From Rubrivivax sp. (lineage in GTDB: Bacteria > Pseudomonadota > Gammaproteobacteria > Burkholderiales > Burkholderiaceae_C), in the NCBI GenBank assembly GCA_027484885.1, contig JAIXSD010000389.1:1-6624 (forward strand): 6,624 nucleotides of DNA, given 5' to 3'. Under the pieces are notes generated by a model that was not told where the DNA came from, searched no databases, and was given only the letters and a program-made list of their open reading frames with translations. A program made the position numbers and the translations under genes. Of this stretch, positions 1-5,890 are shown piece after piece (position 1 is the stretch's first letter; each line of letters starts with the position of its first letter).

Positions 1-1794
1 GTGGCCGAGGTCGCTGCACTGACCCAGGCCAAGGATGTGTACTGGTGCGACGGCTCTGAAGAAGAGTACGACCGCCTCTGCGCCCAGCTGGTCGCCGCCG
101 GTACCTTCAAGAAACTCAATCCGGCTCTGCGCCCCAACAGCTACCTCGCCTGCAGCGACCCCAGCGATGTGGCGCGCGTGGAAGACCGCACCTACATCTG
201 CTCGGCCAAGAAGGAAGACGCCGGCCCGACCAACAACTGGATGGACCCCGCCGAGATGCGCAGCCTGCTGCAGACCGGTGACAAGGCCTTGTTCAAAGGC
301 GCCATGGCCGGCCGCACACTCTACGTCGTGCCCTTCAGCATGGGCCCGATCGGCTCGCCCATTGCCCACATCGGCATCGAGCTGTCAGACAGCCCTTACG
401 TGGCCGTGAATATGCGCACCATGACCCGCATGGGGCGTGCCGTGCTGGACGTGTTGGGCCAGGATGGCACTTTCGTGCCTTGCGTGCACACCGTCGGCGC
501 GCCGCTGCAGGCAGGCCAGGCCGATGTGAAGTGGCCGTGCAACCAAACCAAGTACATCGTCCACTTCCCGGAAACCCGTGAAATCTGGTCCTACGGTTCG
601 GGCTACGGTGGCAACGCCTTGCTCGGCAAGAAGTGTTTTGCCTTGCGCATCGCCTCTACCATGGGCCGCGACCAAGGTTGGCTGGCCGAACACATGCTGA
701 TCCTGGGCGTGACCTCGCCTGCGGGCAAGAAGTACCACTTCGCCGCCGCCTTCCCCAGCGCTTGCGGCAAGACCAATTTCTCTATGCTGATCCCACCGGC
801 CGCGTTCGATGGTTGGAAGGTCACCACCATCGGTGACGACATCGCCTGGATCAAACCCGGTGCCGATGGTCGCCTCTACGCCATCAATCCTGAAGCCGGT
901 TACTTCGGTGTCGCCCCCGGCACCAACACGCTGACCAACTTCAATTGCATGGCCAGCCTGAACAAGAACGTGATCTTCACCAACGTCGGCCTGACCGACG
1001 ACGGCGATGTCTGGTGGGAAGGCATGACCGACACCCCGCCGGCGCATCTGATCGACTGGCAAGGCAATGACTGGACCCCGGCCATCGCCAAGGAAACCGG
1101 CGCCAAGGCCGCGCACCCGAACGCCCGCTTCACCGTCTCGGCCGTCAACAACCCGGCGCTCGACGCCGATTGGGACAACCCAGCCGGCGTGCCCATCGAT
1201 GCCTTCATCTTCGGCGGCCGCCGCTCGACCACGGTGCCTCTGGTGACTGAAGCCCGTGACTGGGTGGAAGGCGTCTACATGGCCGCCACCATGGGCTCGG
1301 AAACGACTGCTGCCGCCGCCGGCCAGCAAGGCGTGGTGCGCCGCGATCCCTTCGCCATGCTGCCCTTCATGGGCTACAACATGAGCGACTATTTCCAGCA
1401 TTGGCTGGACATGGGTAAGAAGCTGCAGTCATCCGGTGCCAAGCTGCCGGCCATCTACTGCGTCAACTGGTTCCGTAAGGGCGCCGACGGCAAGTTTGTC
1501 TGGCCCGGCTACGGCGAAAACATGCGCGTGTTGAAGTGGATGCTGGACCGCGTCGAAGGCAAGGGCCAGGGCGAGGAACACGCCTTCGGCGTCACGCCGC
1601 GCTACCAGGACATCAACTGGCAAGGCCTGGATTTCAGCCAGGAACAGTTCAACATCACCACCCACATCGACAAGGCCGCCTGGGCCGTTGAGCTGGGCCT
1701 GCATGAAGAGCTGTTCGCTCAACTGGCCTACCACCTGCCGGCCGAGCTGCCCGCCACCAAGGCCAAGATCGAAGCGCGCCTGGCCGCCGAGTGA
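1..1794 (+). CDS. pckG: Phosphoenolpyruvate carboxykinase (GTP), 5'-truncated by window edge
   Basis: Cytosolic enzyme that converts oxaloacetate and GTP to phosphoenolpyruvate, CO2 and GDP, the entry step of gluconeogenesis. The 597 visible residues contain the family signatures. These are a substrate-binding stretch near R139 ([10 protein letters not shown]), the [14 protein letters not shown] segment at 199-212 and the kinase-1 P-loop [10 protein letters not shown] at 251-260, with catalytic C255 and K257. The kinase-2 motif GDDIAW is at 278-283 and [10 protein letters not shown] at 404-413. K211, H231 and D280 are the expected Mn2+ ligands. The spacing matches vertebrate GTP-PEPCK apart from about two extra residues before kinase-2. 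The frame is open at base 1. The GTG there is probably an internal valine, since the family is usually about 600-620 residues, so roughly 20 residues and the promoter lie outside. This is the GTP type, not the ATP type (PckA). The gene ends in TGA and is followed by two hairpins. No frameshift or missing key residue is seen. Confidence 0.97.
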   Translation: MAEVAALTQAKDVYWCDGSEEEYDRLCAQLVAAGTFKKLNPALRPNSYLACSDPSDVARVEDRTYICSAKKEDAGPTNNWMDPAEMRSLLQTGDKALFKGAMAGRTLYVVPFSMGPIGSPIAHIGIELSDSPYVAVNMRTMTRMGRAVLDVLGQDGTFVPCVHTVGAPLQAGQADVKWPCNQTKYIVHFPETREIWSYGSGYGGNALLGKKCFALRIASTMGRDQGWLAEHMLILGVTSPAGKKYHFAAAFPSACGKTNFSMLIPPAAFDGWKVTTIGDDIAWIKPGADGRLYAINPEAGYFGVAPGTNTLTNFNCMASLNKNVIFTNVGLTDDGDVWWEGMTDTPPAHLIDWQGNDWTPAIAKETGAKAAHPNARFTVSAVNNPALDADWDNPAGVPIDAFIFGGRRSTTVPLVTEARDWVEGVYMAATMGSETTAAAAGQQGVVRRDPFAMLPFMGYNMSDYFQHWLDMGKKLQSSGAKLPAIYCVNWFRKGADGKFVWPGYGENMRVLKWMLDRVEGKGQGEEHAFGVTPRYQDINWQGLDFSQEQFNITTHIDKAAWAVELGLHEELFAQLAYHLPAELPATKAKIEARLAAE

Positions 1795-1809
1795 TGTATC
1801 TTTGAACCA

Positions 1810-1837
1810 GGTTCTTGCCGCGCAAGCGGCAAGGGCC
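1810..1837 (+). other. Stable hairpin with GCAA tetraloop in the pckG 3' UTR
   Basis: CTTGCCGC (1814-1821) pairs perfectly with GCGGCAAG (1826-1833) around a GCAA loop of the GNRA type. Two G-U pairs and two G-C pairs extend the RNA stem to 12 bp. No U-tract follows, so by itself it is not an intrinsic terminator. It sits 15 nt after the pckG stop codon and 12 nt before the true terminator. A role in protecting the pckG mRNA 3' end is inference. Confidence 0.6.
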
Positions 1838-1849
1838 GGGCCAGAAAGC

Positions 1850-1876
1850 AAAAAGCCCGCAGAAGCGGGCTTTTTT
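1850..1876 (+). terminator. Bidirectional intrinsic terminator between pckG and the 82-residue gene
   Basis: The stem GCCCGC (1855-1860) and GCGGGC (1865-1870) closes on an AGAA loop. It is flanked by five A on the left (1850-1854) and six T on the right (1871-1876). It therefore has a U-tract when read in either direction. It ends pckG from the left and the convergent minus-strand gene (stop at 1912-1914) from the right. Confidence 0.9.
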
Positions 1877-1911
1877 ACGTCCGTAGGCAGCGTGGAGCTG
1901 CCAAAGCCGGA

Positions 1912-2160
1912 TCAGCGGCGGCAGTTGGCGGCACGCAGTTCGGCGGCAAACGTGGGCATGCTGTCCTGGTAGAAGTCGGCCAGGGCCAGCAGTTCGCGCT
2001 GGGCGCGGGCTTCGGCAGCAGCGGCCATGCGGGCCTTGACGGATTCAATCAGGCGCAGCCAGACGCGGGCGCCGATGGCGGTGAAGGTGCCGCCATGACG
2101 CACGTTTTGACGCAGGTTCTGACGTGCGGGGAGGCCGAAAGTTTGGGTCGCGATGCTCAT
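1912..2160 (-). CDS. Small hypothetical protein (82 aa), divergent from LysR regulator
   Basis: I do not recognise this family. The product is small and basic, probably mostly helical and soluble. Residues 32-82 form a likely amphipathic region rich in Ala, Arg, Glu and Leu (RELLALADFYQDSMPTFAAE at 56-75). A C-terminal Cys-Arg-Arg follows, and there is no signal peptide or membrane segment. The N-terminal third (residues 1-31) is Gln/Arg/Gly-rich. The start at 2160 is chosen because an AGGA ribosome site lies 6 nt upstream (2167-2170). An in-frame ATG at 2229 has no such site and would place the predicted promoter inside the gene. It has its own terminator (1850-1876) and a good promoter (2199-2228), which support it being real. 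It resembles short Arg-rich proteins of the DUF1127 kind only loosely. The divergent LysR gene suggests it is a regulated target. Confidence 0.75.
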   Translation of the reverse strand: MSIATQTFGLPARQNLRQNVRHGGTFTAIGARVWLRLIESVKARMAAAAEARAQRELLALADFYQDSMPTFAAELRAANCRR

Positions 2161-2198
2161 GGCAATTCCTGTTGGGTGGTTTTTTGAACCGATGCGTG

Positions 2199-2228
2199 AT
2201 TGTCGGGTAAACCCTAGTGCGATTGCCA
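2199..2228 (-). promoter_or_regulatory. Predicted sigma-70 promoter for the 82-residue gene
   Basis: Reading the minus strand, a TTGGCA -35 (2228-2223, five of six consensus bases) is followed by 18 nt and a GACAAT -10 (2204-2199, four of six). Transcription would start near 2192, giving a leader of about 32 nt. That leader contains the AGGA ribosome site before the ATG at 2160. The spacer contains the palindrome GGGTTTACCC. Confidence 0.55.
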
Positions 2229-2245
2229 ATGAATTGTTGGAATTG

Positions 2246-2270
2246 AAGATATAAACAAGTCATATATCTT
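2246..2270. promoter_or_regulatory. Candidate LysR operator, palindrome AAGATATA-N9-TATATCTT
   Basis: This is a perfect 8-bp inverted repeat with a 9-nt spacer. It contains the T-N11-A arrangement typical of LysR-family sites (T2252, A2264). It is centred at 2258, about 66 bp upstream of the predicted start of the divergent small gene. It also overlaps a TATAAA sequence (2250-2255) that could serve as the lysR -10. That placement would allow activation of one gene and autorepression of the other. The assignment to this regulator is inference. Confidence 0.5.
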
Positions 2271-2288
2271 GGAGCTCCTCGCGCCGCC

Positions 2289-3269
2289 ATGAATTTCCGC
2301 CATCTCGATCTGAATCTGCTCCGGGTCTTTGATGCGGTGATGGCCGAACAAAGCCTGACCCGGGCGGCGCAGCGCCTGTCCATGACCCAGCCGGCGGTCA
2401 GCCATGCGCTCAAGCGCTTGCGCGAGGCCATGGGCGAGGACCTGTTCGTTCGCCAGGCCTTTGGCATGAAGCCGACCTCGCGGGCCGAAGGCTTGTGGCC
2501 CGAAGTGCGCCTGATCCTGCAGCGCCTGCAGGCCTTGCTGGCACCCGGTGAATTCGAGCCCGAGCGGGAGGACTACACCTTCCGCATCGCCATGGCCGAT
2601 GCCACGGCGGCCTTGCTTTTGCCGCCTCTGGTGGCGCAGCTTGAGCAGGCGCGCGCCTTGGCCAATGTCCATGTGCTGCCGCTGACGACTCGCGATCCGC
2701 GCGCCTTGCTCGATCAGGGCGAGGCCGACGTGGCGGTGGGCTACTTCCCGGGCGCGGTGGCGGCGCTTCGTGCCCAAGGCAGCCAGTCGGTGATCCGCCA
2801 ACACCGGCTCTACGACAGCGAGTATGTCTGCGTCATGCGGCGCGGCCATCCGTTGGCGGAACAGGCGCTGGACTTGGACGCCTACTGCGCCGCCCATCAT
2901 CTGCTGGTCAGCTTCTCCGGCCGGCCGCATGGCTTTGTGGACGAAGCTTTGAGCGCCATGAACCGCAGCCGGCGCATCGTGCTGACGGTCAACCAGTTCT
3001 TCACCGCGGGCCGGGTGGTCGCGCAGTCGGATTTGCTGACCGTGCTGCCGGCCAGCTTTGTCGAGGCCACCGGCTACCGCAGCCAGTTGATCGAGCGCCC
3101 CTTGCCCGTGCCGCTGTCGCGGGTGCATGTGGACATGCTCTGGCATCTGCGCAGCGAAGGGCGCAGCGCTGAGAACTGGTTGCGCGAGCGCTTGATCGAG
3201 GCGGCGCGGCGCGCGCAGGCCGCGGGCGTGCTTGCGCAGGAGGCCACTGCGGCGACAATCGGGTCATGA
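2289..3269 (+). CDS. LysR-family transcriptional regulator
   Basis: DNA-binding regulator of 326 residues, within the usual LTTR range of about 290-330. The N-terminal winged helix-turn-helix is clear: [20 protein letters not shown] at 6-25, then [20 protein letters not shown] at 26-45 as the helix-turn-helix core. A linker helix follows at about 60-85. Residues from about 95 to 300 form the periplasmic-binding-protein-like effector domain ([20 protein letters not shown] at 97-116 opens it). The sequence style is that of the NodD/LeuO-like LTTR branch, but I cannot name the inducer or the target. The start at 2289 gives a standard N-terminus. A GGAG lies 14 nt upstream, farther than ideal. 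The gene is divergent from an 82-residue gene, the usual LTTR arrangement with a target. Its stop overlaps the yecA start by 4 bp (ATGA). About 20 Ala-rich residues at the C-terminus extend beyond the conserved domain. Confidence 0.93.
   Translation: MNFRHLDLNLLRVFDAVMAEQSLTRAAQRLSMTQPAVSHALKRLREAMGEDLFVRQAFGMKPTSRAEGLWPEVRLILQRLQALLAPGEFEPEREDYTFRIAMADATAALLLPPLVAQLEQARALANVHVLPLTTRDPRALLDQGEADVAVGYFPGAVAALRAQGSQSVIRQHRLYDSEYVCVMRRGHPLAEQALDLDAYCAAHHLLVSFSGRPHGFVDEALSAMNRSRRIVLTVNQFFTAGRVVAQSDLLTVLPASFVEATGYRSQLIERPLPVPLSRVHVDMLWHLRSEGRSAENWLRERLIEAARRAQAAGVLAQEATAATIGS
3232..3259 (+). promoter_or_regulatory. Candidate internal promoter for a leaderless yecA mRNA
   Basis: TTGCGC (3232-3237), a 16-nt spacer and GACAAT (3254-3259) lie inside the 3' end of the LysR gene. 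The predicted start, seven bases past the -10, is 3266. That is exactly the A of the yecA ATG. The same GACAAT -10 appears in the predicted promoter of the 82-residue gene. The -35 matches consensus only in its TTG. Confidence 0.4.
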
Positions 3270-4045
3270 GCATCGATCTGACCGACACCGAGTTCGCCGA
3301 ACTCGACGAACTTCTCGCCACCACCCCCGCCCCGCTGCAGGCCCTAGACGCCTCCATGCTGGACGGCTACCTCTGCGGCGTGCTGGTGCAGCCCCGCATG
3401 ATTGACATCGAGGAGTGGCTGCCCAATATCTTCGATTACGACGGTGGCGTGCTGCCCGAAGAGGTCGACGCCAGCTGGCTGGCCCGCATCCGCGAGCTGG
3501 TGGAGCGCCGCTACACCGCGCTGAACAAGAGCATGGTGGAAGACGGTTGGTTCGACCCGGTTGTGCTTGATCTGGAAGAACCGGCTGAGGGCGAAGACGC
3601 TGAGGCAGTGGCAGAAGCTGCGCCTGAGGGCGAAAGCGCCGAAGACGCGCAGGCCCGCGCCACCTATGCCGGCATGAGCCTGATCTCGCGCACCCTGATG
3701 CCCTGGGTGGCTGGCTTCCAGCACGCCACCCTGTGCTTCCCCGATCTGGCCGACATGCCCGACGATGCCGTGATGACGGCCCTGGCCCGCCTGTACCGCC
3801 ACCTGCCGGCTGAAACGGCGGAAGAGAAAGAAGTGGTCGCCACCCTGGACCGCGAGCACCCGCTCAAGGACCTGGATGAGGCGATCGAAGAGTTGGTGGT
3901 CACCGTGGCCGATTTGCGCGACCTGACCGAAGAGCAGCGCTACCGCGTCGAAACCCTGCGCCGCGAAGGCCCCAAGCTGGGCCGCAACGACCCCTGCCAC
4001 TGCGGTTCCGGTCGCAAGTACAAGCAGTGCCACGGCGCCAACTGA
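3266..4045 (+). CDS. yecA: YecA/YgfB (UPF0149) family protein with C-terminal SEC-C zinc motif
   Basis: Protein of 259 residues. Residues 1-100 and 130-230 match the YecA/YgfB (UPF0149) fold: an acidic N-terminus, the [13 protein letters not shown] segment at 31-43 and EEWLPNIF at 49-56. The C-terminus carries a SEC-C motif, [19 protein letters not shown] at 239-257, with zinc ligands C244, C246, C255 and H256 (CxCx8CH). The same motif ends SecA and several proteins linked to translocation or the ribosome. E. coli YecA is reported to bind zinc and SecA/ribosomes. A role near protein export here is inference. Residues 103-129 are an acidic low-complexity linker with an internal repeat. The start at 3266 overlaps the LysR stop. 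The only AGGAGG (3238-3243) is 22 nt away, so initiation is either coupled to lysR translation or leaderless. A metallophosphoesterase follows after 35 nt, probably co-transcribed. Confidence 0.88.
   Translation: MSIDLTDTEFAELDELLATTPAPLQALDASMLDGYLCGVLVQPRMIDIEEWLPNIFDYDGGVLPEEVDASWLARIRELVERRYTALNKSMVEDGWFDPVVLDLEEPAEGEDAEAVAEAAPEGESAEDAQARATYAGMSLISRTLMPWVAGFQHATLCFPDLADMPDDAVMTALARLYRHLPAETAEEKEVVATLDREHPLKDLDEAIEELVVTVADLRDLTEEQRYRVETLRREGPKLGRNDPCHCGSGRKYKQCHGAN
3585..3634 (+). repeat. In-frame imperfect repeat in the acidic linker of YecA
   Basis: The 11-mer CTGAGGGCGAA occurs at 3585-3595 and again at 3624-3634, 39 bases (13 codons) apart. The encoded copies are PAEGEDAE and APEGESAE. 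This looks like a small tandem duplication within the linker between the two YecA parts. It keeps the reading frame. Confidence 0.6.
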
Positions 4046-4056
4046 GCGTGGCGCCG
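4033..4056 (+). other. GC-rich hairpin spanning the yecA stop codon
   Basis: CGGCGCCA (4033-4040) pairs perfectly with TGGCGCCG (4049-4056) around an 8-nt loop that contains the TGA stop. No T-tract follows, so a full intrinsic terminator is unlikely. It could damp read-through into the next gene or stabilise the upstream mRNA, which is inference. Confidence 0.4.
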
Positions 4057-4080
4057 CGCTGCTGAGAGGGCGCAGCCGCC

Positions 4081-4878
4081 ATGCGCCTGCAACTGCTGTC
4101 CGATCTCCATCTGGAGACGGAAGCCTTCGATCCTGAGCCCGCCCCCGGCGCTGATCTGCTGATCCTGGCCGGAGATGTGGACAGCCGCTGGGAGGGTTTG
4201 CGCCGCTTCCGCGACTGGCCCGTGCCAGTGATTTTTGTGCCTGGCAATCACGAGTATGACGGCCGCGATGTCGATCAAGCCCGCTTGGGCTTGCAGACCT
4301 TGTCGGCCGAGCTGGGTTTCACCCTGCTCGATGACAGTGCCTGCATTCGCAACGATGCCGCCGGCCGCCGCGTGCGCTTTCTCGGCAGCACGCGCTGGAG
4401 TGACTTCGACACCTTTGGCCCGGCGCAGCGCGAGCGCGCCATGCGGGCTGCCAGCTACTTTCAGCGGGTCATGGGCGCCAGCCGCAATGGAGCGAGCTTT
4501 GATGCGGCCGCCGTTCGCGAGCAGGGCTTGCGCTGCCGCGAATGGCTGGCCCAGCAGCTCAGCCTGGGCGAAATCGACGCCAGTGAGGCGGCGGCCTGGG
4601 ATGCCACGGTCGTGGTCACCCATTTCGCCCCCAGCTTGCGCAGCGCCGATCCGCGTTACGGCAAGCAGCCGGGCACGGCCAGCTTTTGCAATGACGATGA
4701 AGCCTTGTTGCCAGGCGCGCGCCTGTGGTTGCACGGGCATTTGCACTGCCAGAACGACTACCGTTTTGAGCATGCGAACGGCGCCACGCGCGTCATCTGC
4801 AATGCCCGCGGCCATGCCCGCAAGGGTGAGCCGGCTCGGTTTGACCCCCAGATGCTGATCGAGGTGTTCTCGGCCTGA
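4081..4878 (+). CDS. Calcineurin-like metallophosphoesterase
   Basis: Two-metal phosphoesterase of 265 residues. All core motifs of the family are present in order: DLH at 8-10 (D8, H10), GDV at 31-33 (D32), GNHE at 55-58 (N56, H57), THFAPS at 180-185 (H181) and GHLH at 219-222 (H220, H222). These residues bind the two divalent metals and the phosphate, so the enzyme is probably active. The substrate cannot be told from sequence: phosphodiester, nucleotide or protein phosphate are all possible. There is no signal peptide or membrane segment, so it is likely cytosolic. The start at 4081 is the first residue of a canonical MRLQLLSDLH opening. GAGAGG at 4064-4069 is a plausible, slightly distant ribosome site. 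It lies 35 nt after yecA on the same strand with no obvious promoter, which suggests co-transcription. A possible exonuclease or cyclic-nucleotide phosphodiesterase role is unsupported. Confidence 0.92.
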   Translation: MRLQLLSDLHLETEAFDPEPAPGADLLILAGDVDSRWEGLRRFRDWPVPVIFVPGNHEYDGRDVDQARLGLQTLSAELGFTLLDDSACIRNDAAGRRVRFLGSTRWSDFDTFGPAQRERAMRAASYFQRVMGASRNGASFDAAAVREQGLRCREWLAQQLSLGEIDASEAAAWDATVVVTHFAPSLRSADPRYGKQPGTASFCNDDEALLPGARLWLHGHLHCQNDYRFEHANGATRVICNARGHARKGEPARFDPQMLIEVFSA

Positions 4879-4880
4879 GC

Positions 4881-4921
4881 TTGATGTGGCTCAGTTCCTT
4901 GCGCTTGGCCTGTGTCAGACT
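4881..4921 (+). promoter_or_regulatory. Possible FNR/Anr box and weak -10 upstream of the universal stress gene
   Basis: TTGATGTGGCTCAG (4881-4894) matches the FNR/Anr consensus TTGAT-N4-ATCAA at 8 of 10 defined bases: the left half is perfect, the right half three of five. Its centre is 4887.5. A weak -10, CAGACT (4916-4921), fits a start near 4928, putting the box close to -41.5 as in class II FNR promoters. The box begins 3 nt after the preceding stop codon. Confidence 0.35.
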
Positions 4922-4958
4922 GCGAACACGCGATGCAGTCCCGCGCCCATGAACCCGG

Positions 4959-4964
4959 AAGGAG
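4959..4964 (+). promoter_or_regulatory. Ribosome binding site that fixes the universal stress protein start
   Basis: AAGGAG lies 5 nt before the ATG at 4970. The frame is open back to an ATG at 4886, but that start lacks a ribosome site and would add 28 residues foreign to the family. Confidence 0.85.
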
Positions 4965-4969
4965 CCCTG

Positions 4970-5392
4970 ATGAAGATCCTCGTTGCCGTTGACGGAAGCA
5001 GTTACACCAAGCGCATGCTGGCCTATCTGGCCGCGCATGACGAGTGGTTGGGTGGCGCCCACCAATACACCGTGCTGCACGCCGTGCCGGCCGTGCCGCC
5101 GCGCGCGGCTGCGGTGCTCGACAAGGAGTTGCTGAAGGGCTACTACGCCGATGAAGGCGAGAAGGTGCTCAAGACTTTGCGTGCCTTCTTTGCCAAGCAG
5201 AAGCTGCCGGCCGAGTTCCTCAACAAGGTGGGCCCGGCGGCCGATGTGATCGCCAGCACGGCCGAGAAGGGCAAGTTCGACCTGCTCGTCCTGGGCTCAC
5301 ATGGCCACAGCGCGATCGGCAATTTGGTGCTGGGATCCGTGGCCACCAAGGTGATGGCGCACTGCTCGACGCCGGTGCTCTTGGTGCGCTGA
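4970..5392 (+). CDS. Universal stress protein, single UspA domain
   Basis: Cytosolic ATP-binding stress protein of 140 residues, the usual length of a single-domain Usp. It starts MKILVAVDGS with D8 at the end of the first strand, a classic ATP-binding position. It ends with the G-2X-G-9X-G-S nucleotide motif at 109-123 (GSHGHSAIGNLVLGS) followed by the strand STPVLLVR. The motif indicates the ATP-binding (UspFG/MJ0577-like) class rather than the non-binding UspA class. Usp proteins of this kind help survival in stationary phase, oxygen limitation or energy shortage; the specific role here is unknown. The start is set by AAGGAG 5 nt upstream. A possible FNR/Anr box at 4881-4894 would fit oxygen control. 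The gene is 91 nt past the metallophosphoesterase and may be read from it or from its own promoter. It converges on a small gene with a 14-nt gap and no obvious terminator. Confidence 0.94.
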   Translation: MKILVAVDGSSYTKRMLAYLAAHDEWLGGAHQYTVLHAVPAVPPRAAAVLDKELLKGYYADEGEKVLKTLRAFFAKQKLPAEFLNKVGPAADVIASTAEKGKFDLLVLGSHGHSAIGNLVLGSVATKVMAHCSTPVLLVR

Positions 5393-5406
5393 AGCCCGCG
5401 CAAGGT

Positions 5407-5622
5407 TCAGTTGCGTTTGGAGGACAGCCAGGCCAGGGGGGATTCGAGTGCGGCGCGGGAGCGCTGCGACTCCAGCTCGATCTCGCTGACGCTGGCGCGG
5501 TAGTCGTCGCCATCCTCTAGGCTGGCTTCCATGCCAAACGCGGTGCCCAGGTCGGCGGGGTCCTGCTCCTGCGGGAGCGTCGAGTTGCGACGGAAGAAGC
5601 GCAAAGCTGGGGTGAATCGCAT
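5407..5622 (-). CDS. Small hypothetical protein (71 aa)
   Basis: I cannot assign a family. The product is 71 residues, with a basic start (ALRFFRRN at 6-13). A mixed centre follows with a DLGTAFGMEASLEDG stretch at 24-38. The second half is acidic then Ser/Arg-rich and ends SPLAWLSSKRN. There is no signal peptide or membrane segment. The start at 5622 is chosen because GAGG (5629-5632) sits 6 nt upstream. In-frame ATGs at 5655 and 5814 have no ribosome site, and the extra residues look non-coding. Support is moderate: good ribosome site, plausible composition, and a tight convergent fit with the universal stress gene (14-nt gap). No clear promoter is visible on the minus strand. The GATACA at about 5681-5686 is a weak -10. 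It could be a chance frame. Confidence 0.5.
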   Translation of the reverse strand: MRFTPALRFFRRNSTLPQEQDPADLGTAFGMEASLEDGDDYRASVSEIELESQRSRAALESPLAWLSSKRN

Positions 5623-5628
5623 ATCGAA

Positions 5629-5632
5629 CCTC
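5629..5632 (-). promoter_or_regulatory. Ribosome binding site for the 71-residue gene
   Basis: On the minus strand GAGG lies 6 nt before the ATG at 5622-5620. It decides this start over the upstream in-frame ATGs. Confidence 0.5.
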
Positions 5633-5869
5633 GCACATCCAGGGGGTGCAGTCATGCTGCAGGGGCGATTCCAGTGTGCTGTATCTGCCCAGGCCACGAA
5701 TCCCCGAACTGGGTGCTCTTCGCGGTCTAGTTGGGAAAACCACACGCTCCCGCGGAGGTGAAATTTCCCTTTGCATACTTCATATCGAGGGATAAAGGGT
5801 GAAAACCCGATCATCCCCCCTTAGATGGGTGTTCGTGCGGCGGGTTTATGGCTATTCTGCCGATCCCGC

Positions 5870-5890
5870 TGTGATGCCAACTGCGTCACA
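5870..5890. promoter_or_regulatory. Palindrome TGTGATGC-N5-GCGTCACA upstream of the 61-residue gene
   Basis: The 8-bp arms differ from perfect symmetry at one position, which would be a G-U pair in RNA. The palindrome ends 22 nt before the ATG at 5913. It could be an operator or a 5' UTR hairpin. It is not a CRP site, because the TGTGA and TCACA halves are 11 nt apart rather than 6. Confidence 0.4.

Noticed and set aside
1..3. GTG at the first base as the pckG start
   Set aside because: Nothing upstream is visible, and the family usually has about 20 more N-terminal residues. It is treated as an internal valine.
385..1401. Long minus-strand open frame opposite pckG
   Set aside because: It lies wholly antisense to a certain gene. 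Its Gly/His/Arg-rich composition is typical of mirror frames in high-GC DNA, and it matches no family.
2214..3146. Long minus-strand open frame opposite the LysR gene
   Set aside because: It is antisense to a clear LTTR and would also cover the divergent promoter region. Composition is His/Gln/Arg-rich without domains.
3344..4815. Long minus-strand open frames opposite yecA and the metallophosphoesterase
   Set aside because: Mirror frames of two well-supported genes, with no ribosome sites or recognisable motifs.
4886..4969. Upstream extension of the universal stress protein
   Set aside because: The added 28 residues precede the canonical MKILVAVDGS start and have no ribosome site. The ATG at 4970 has AAGGAG at 5 nt.
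5870..5890. CRP binding site (TGTGA and TCACA halves)
   Set aside because: The halves are 11 nt apart rather than 6, so the spacing is wrong for CRP. Kept only as an unassigned palindrome.
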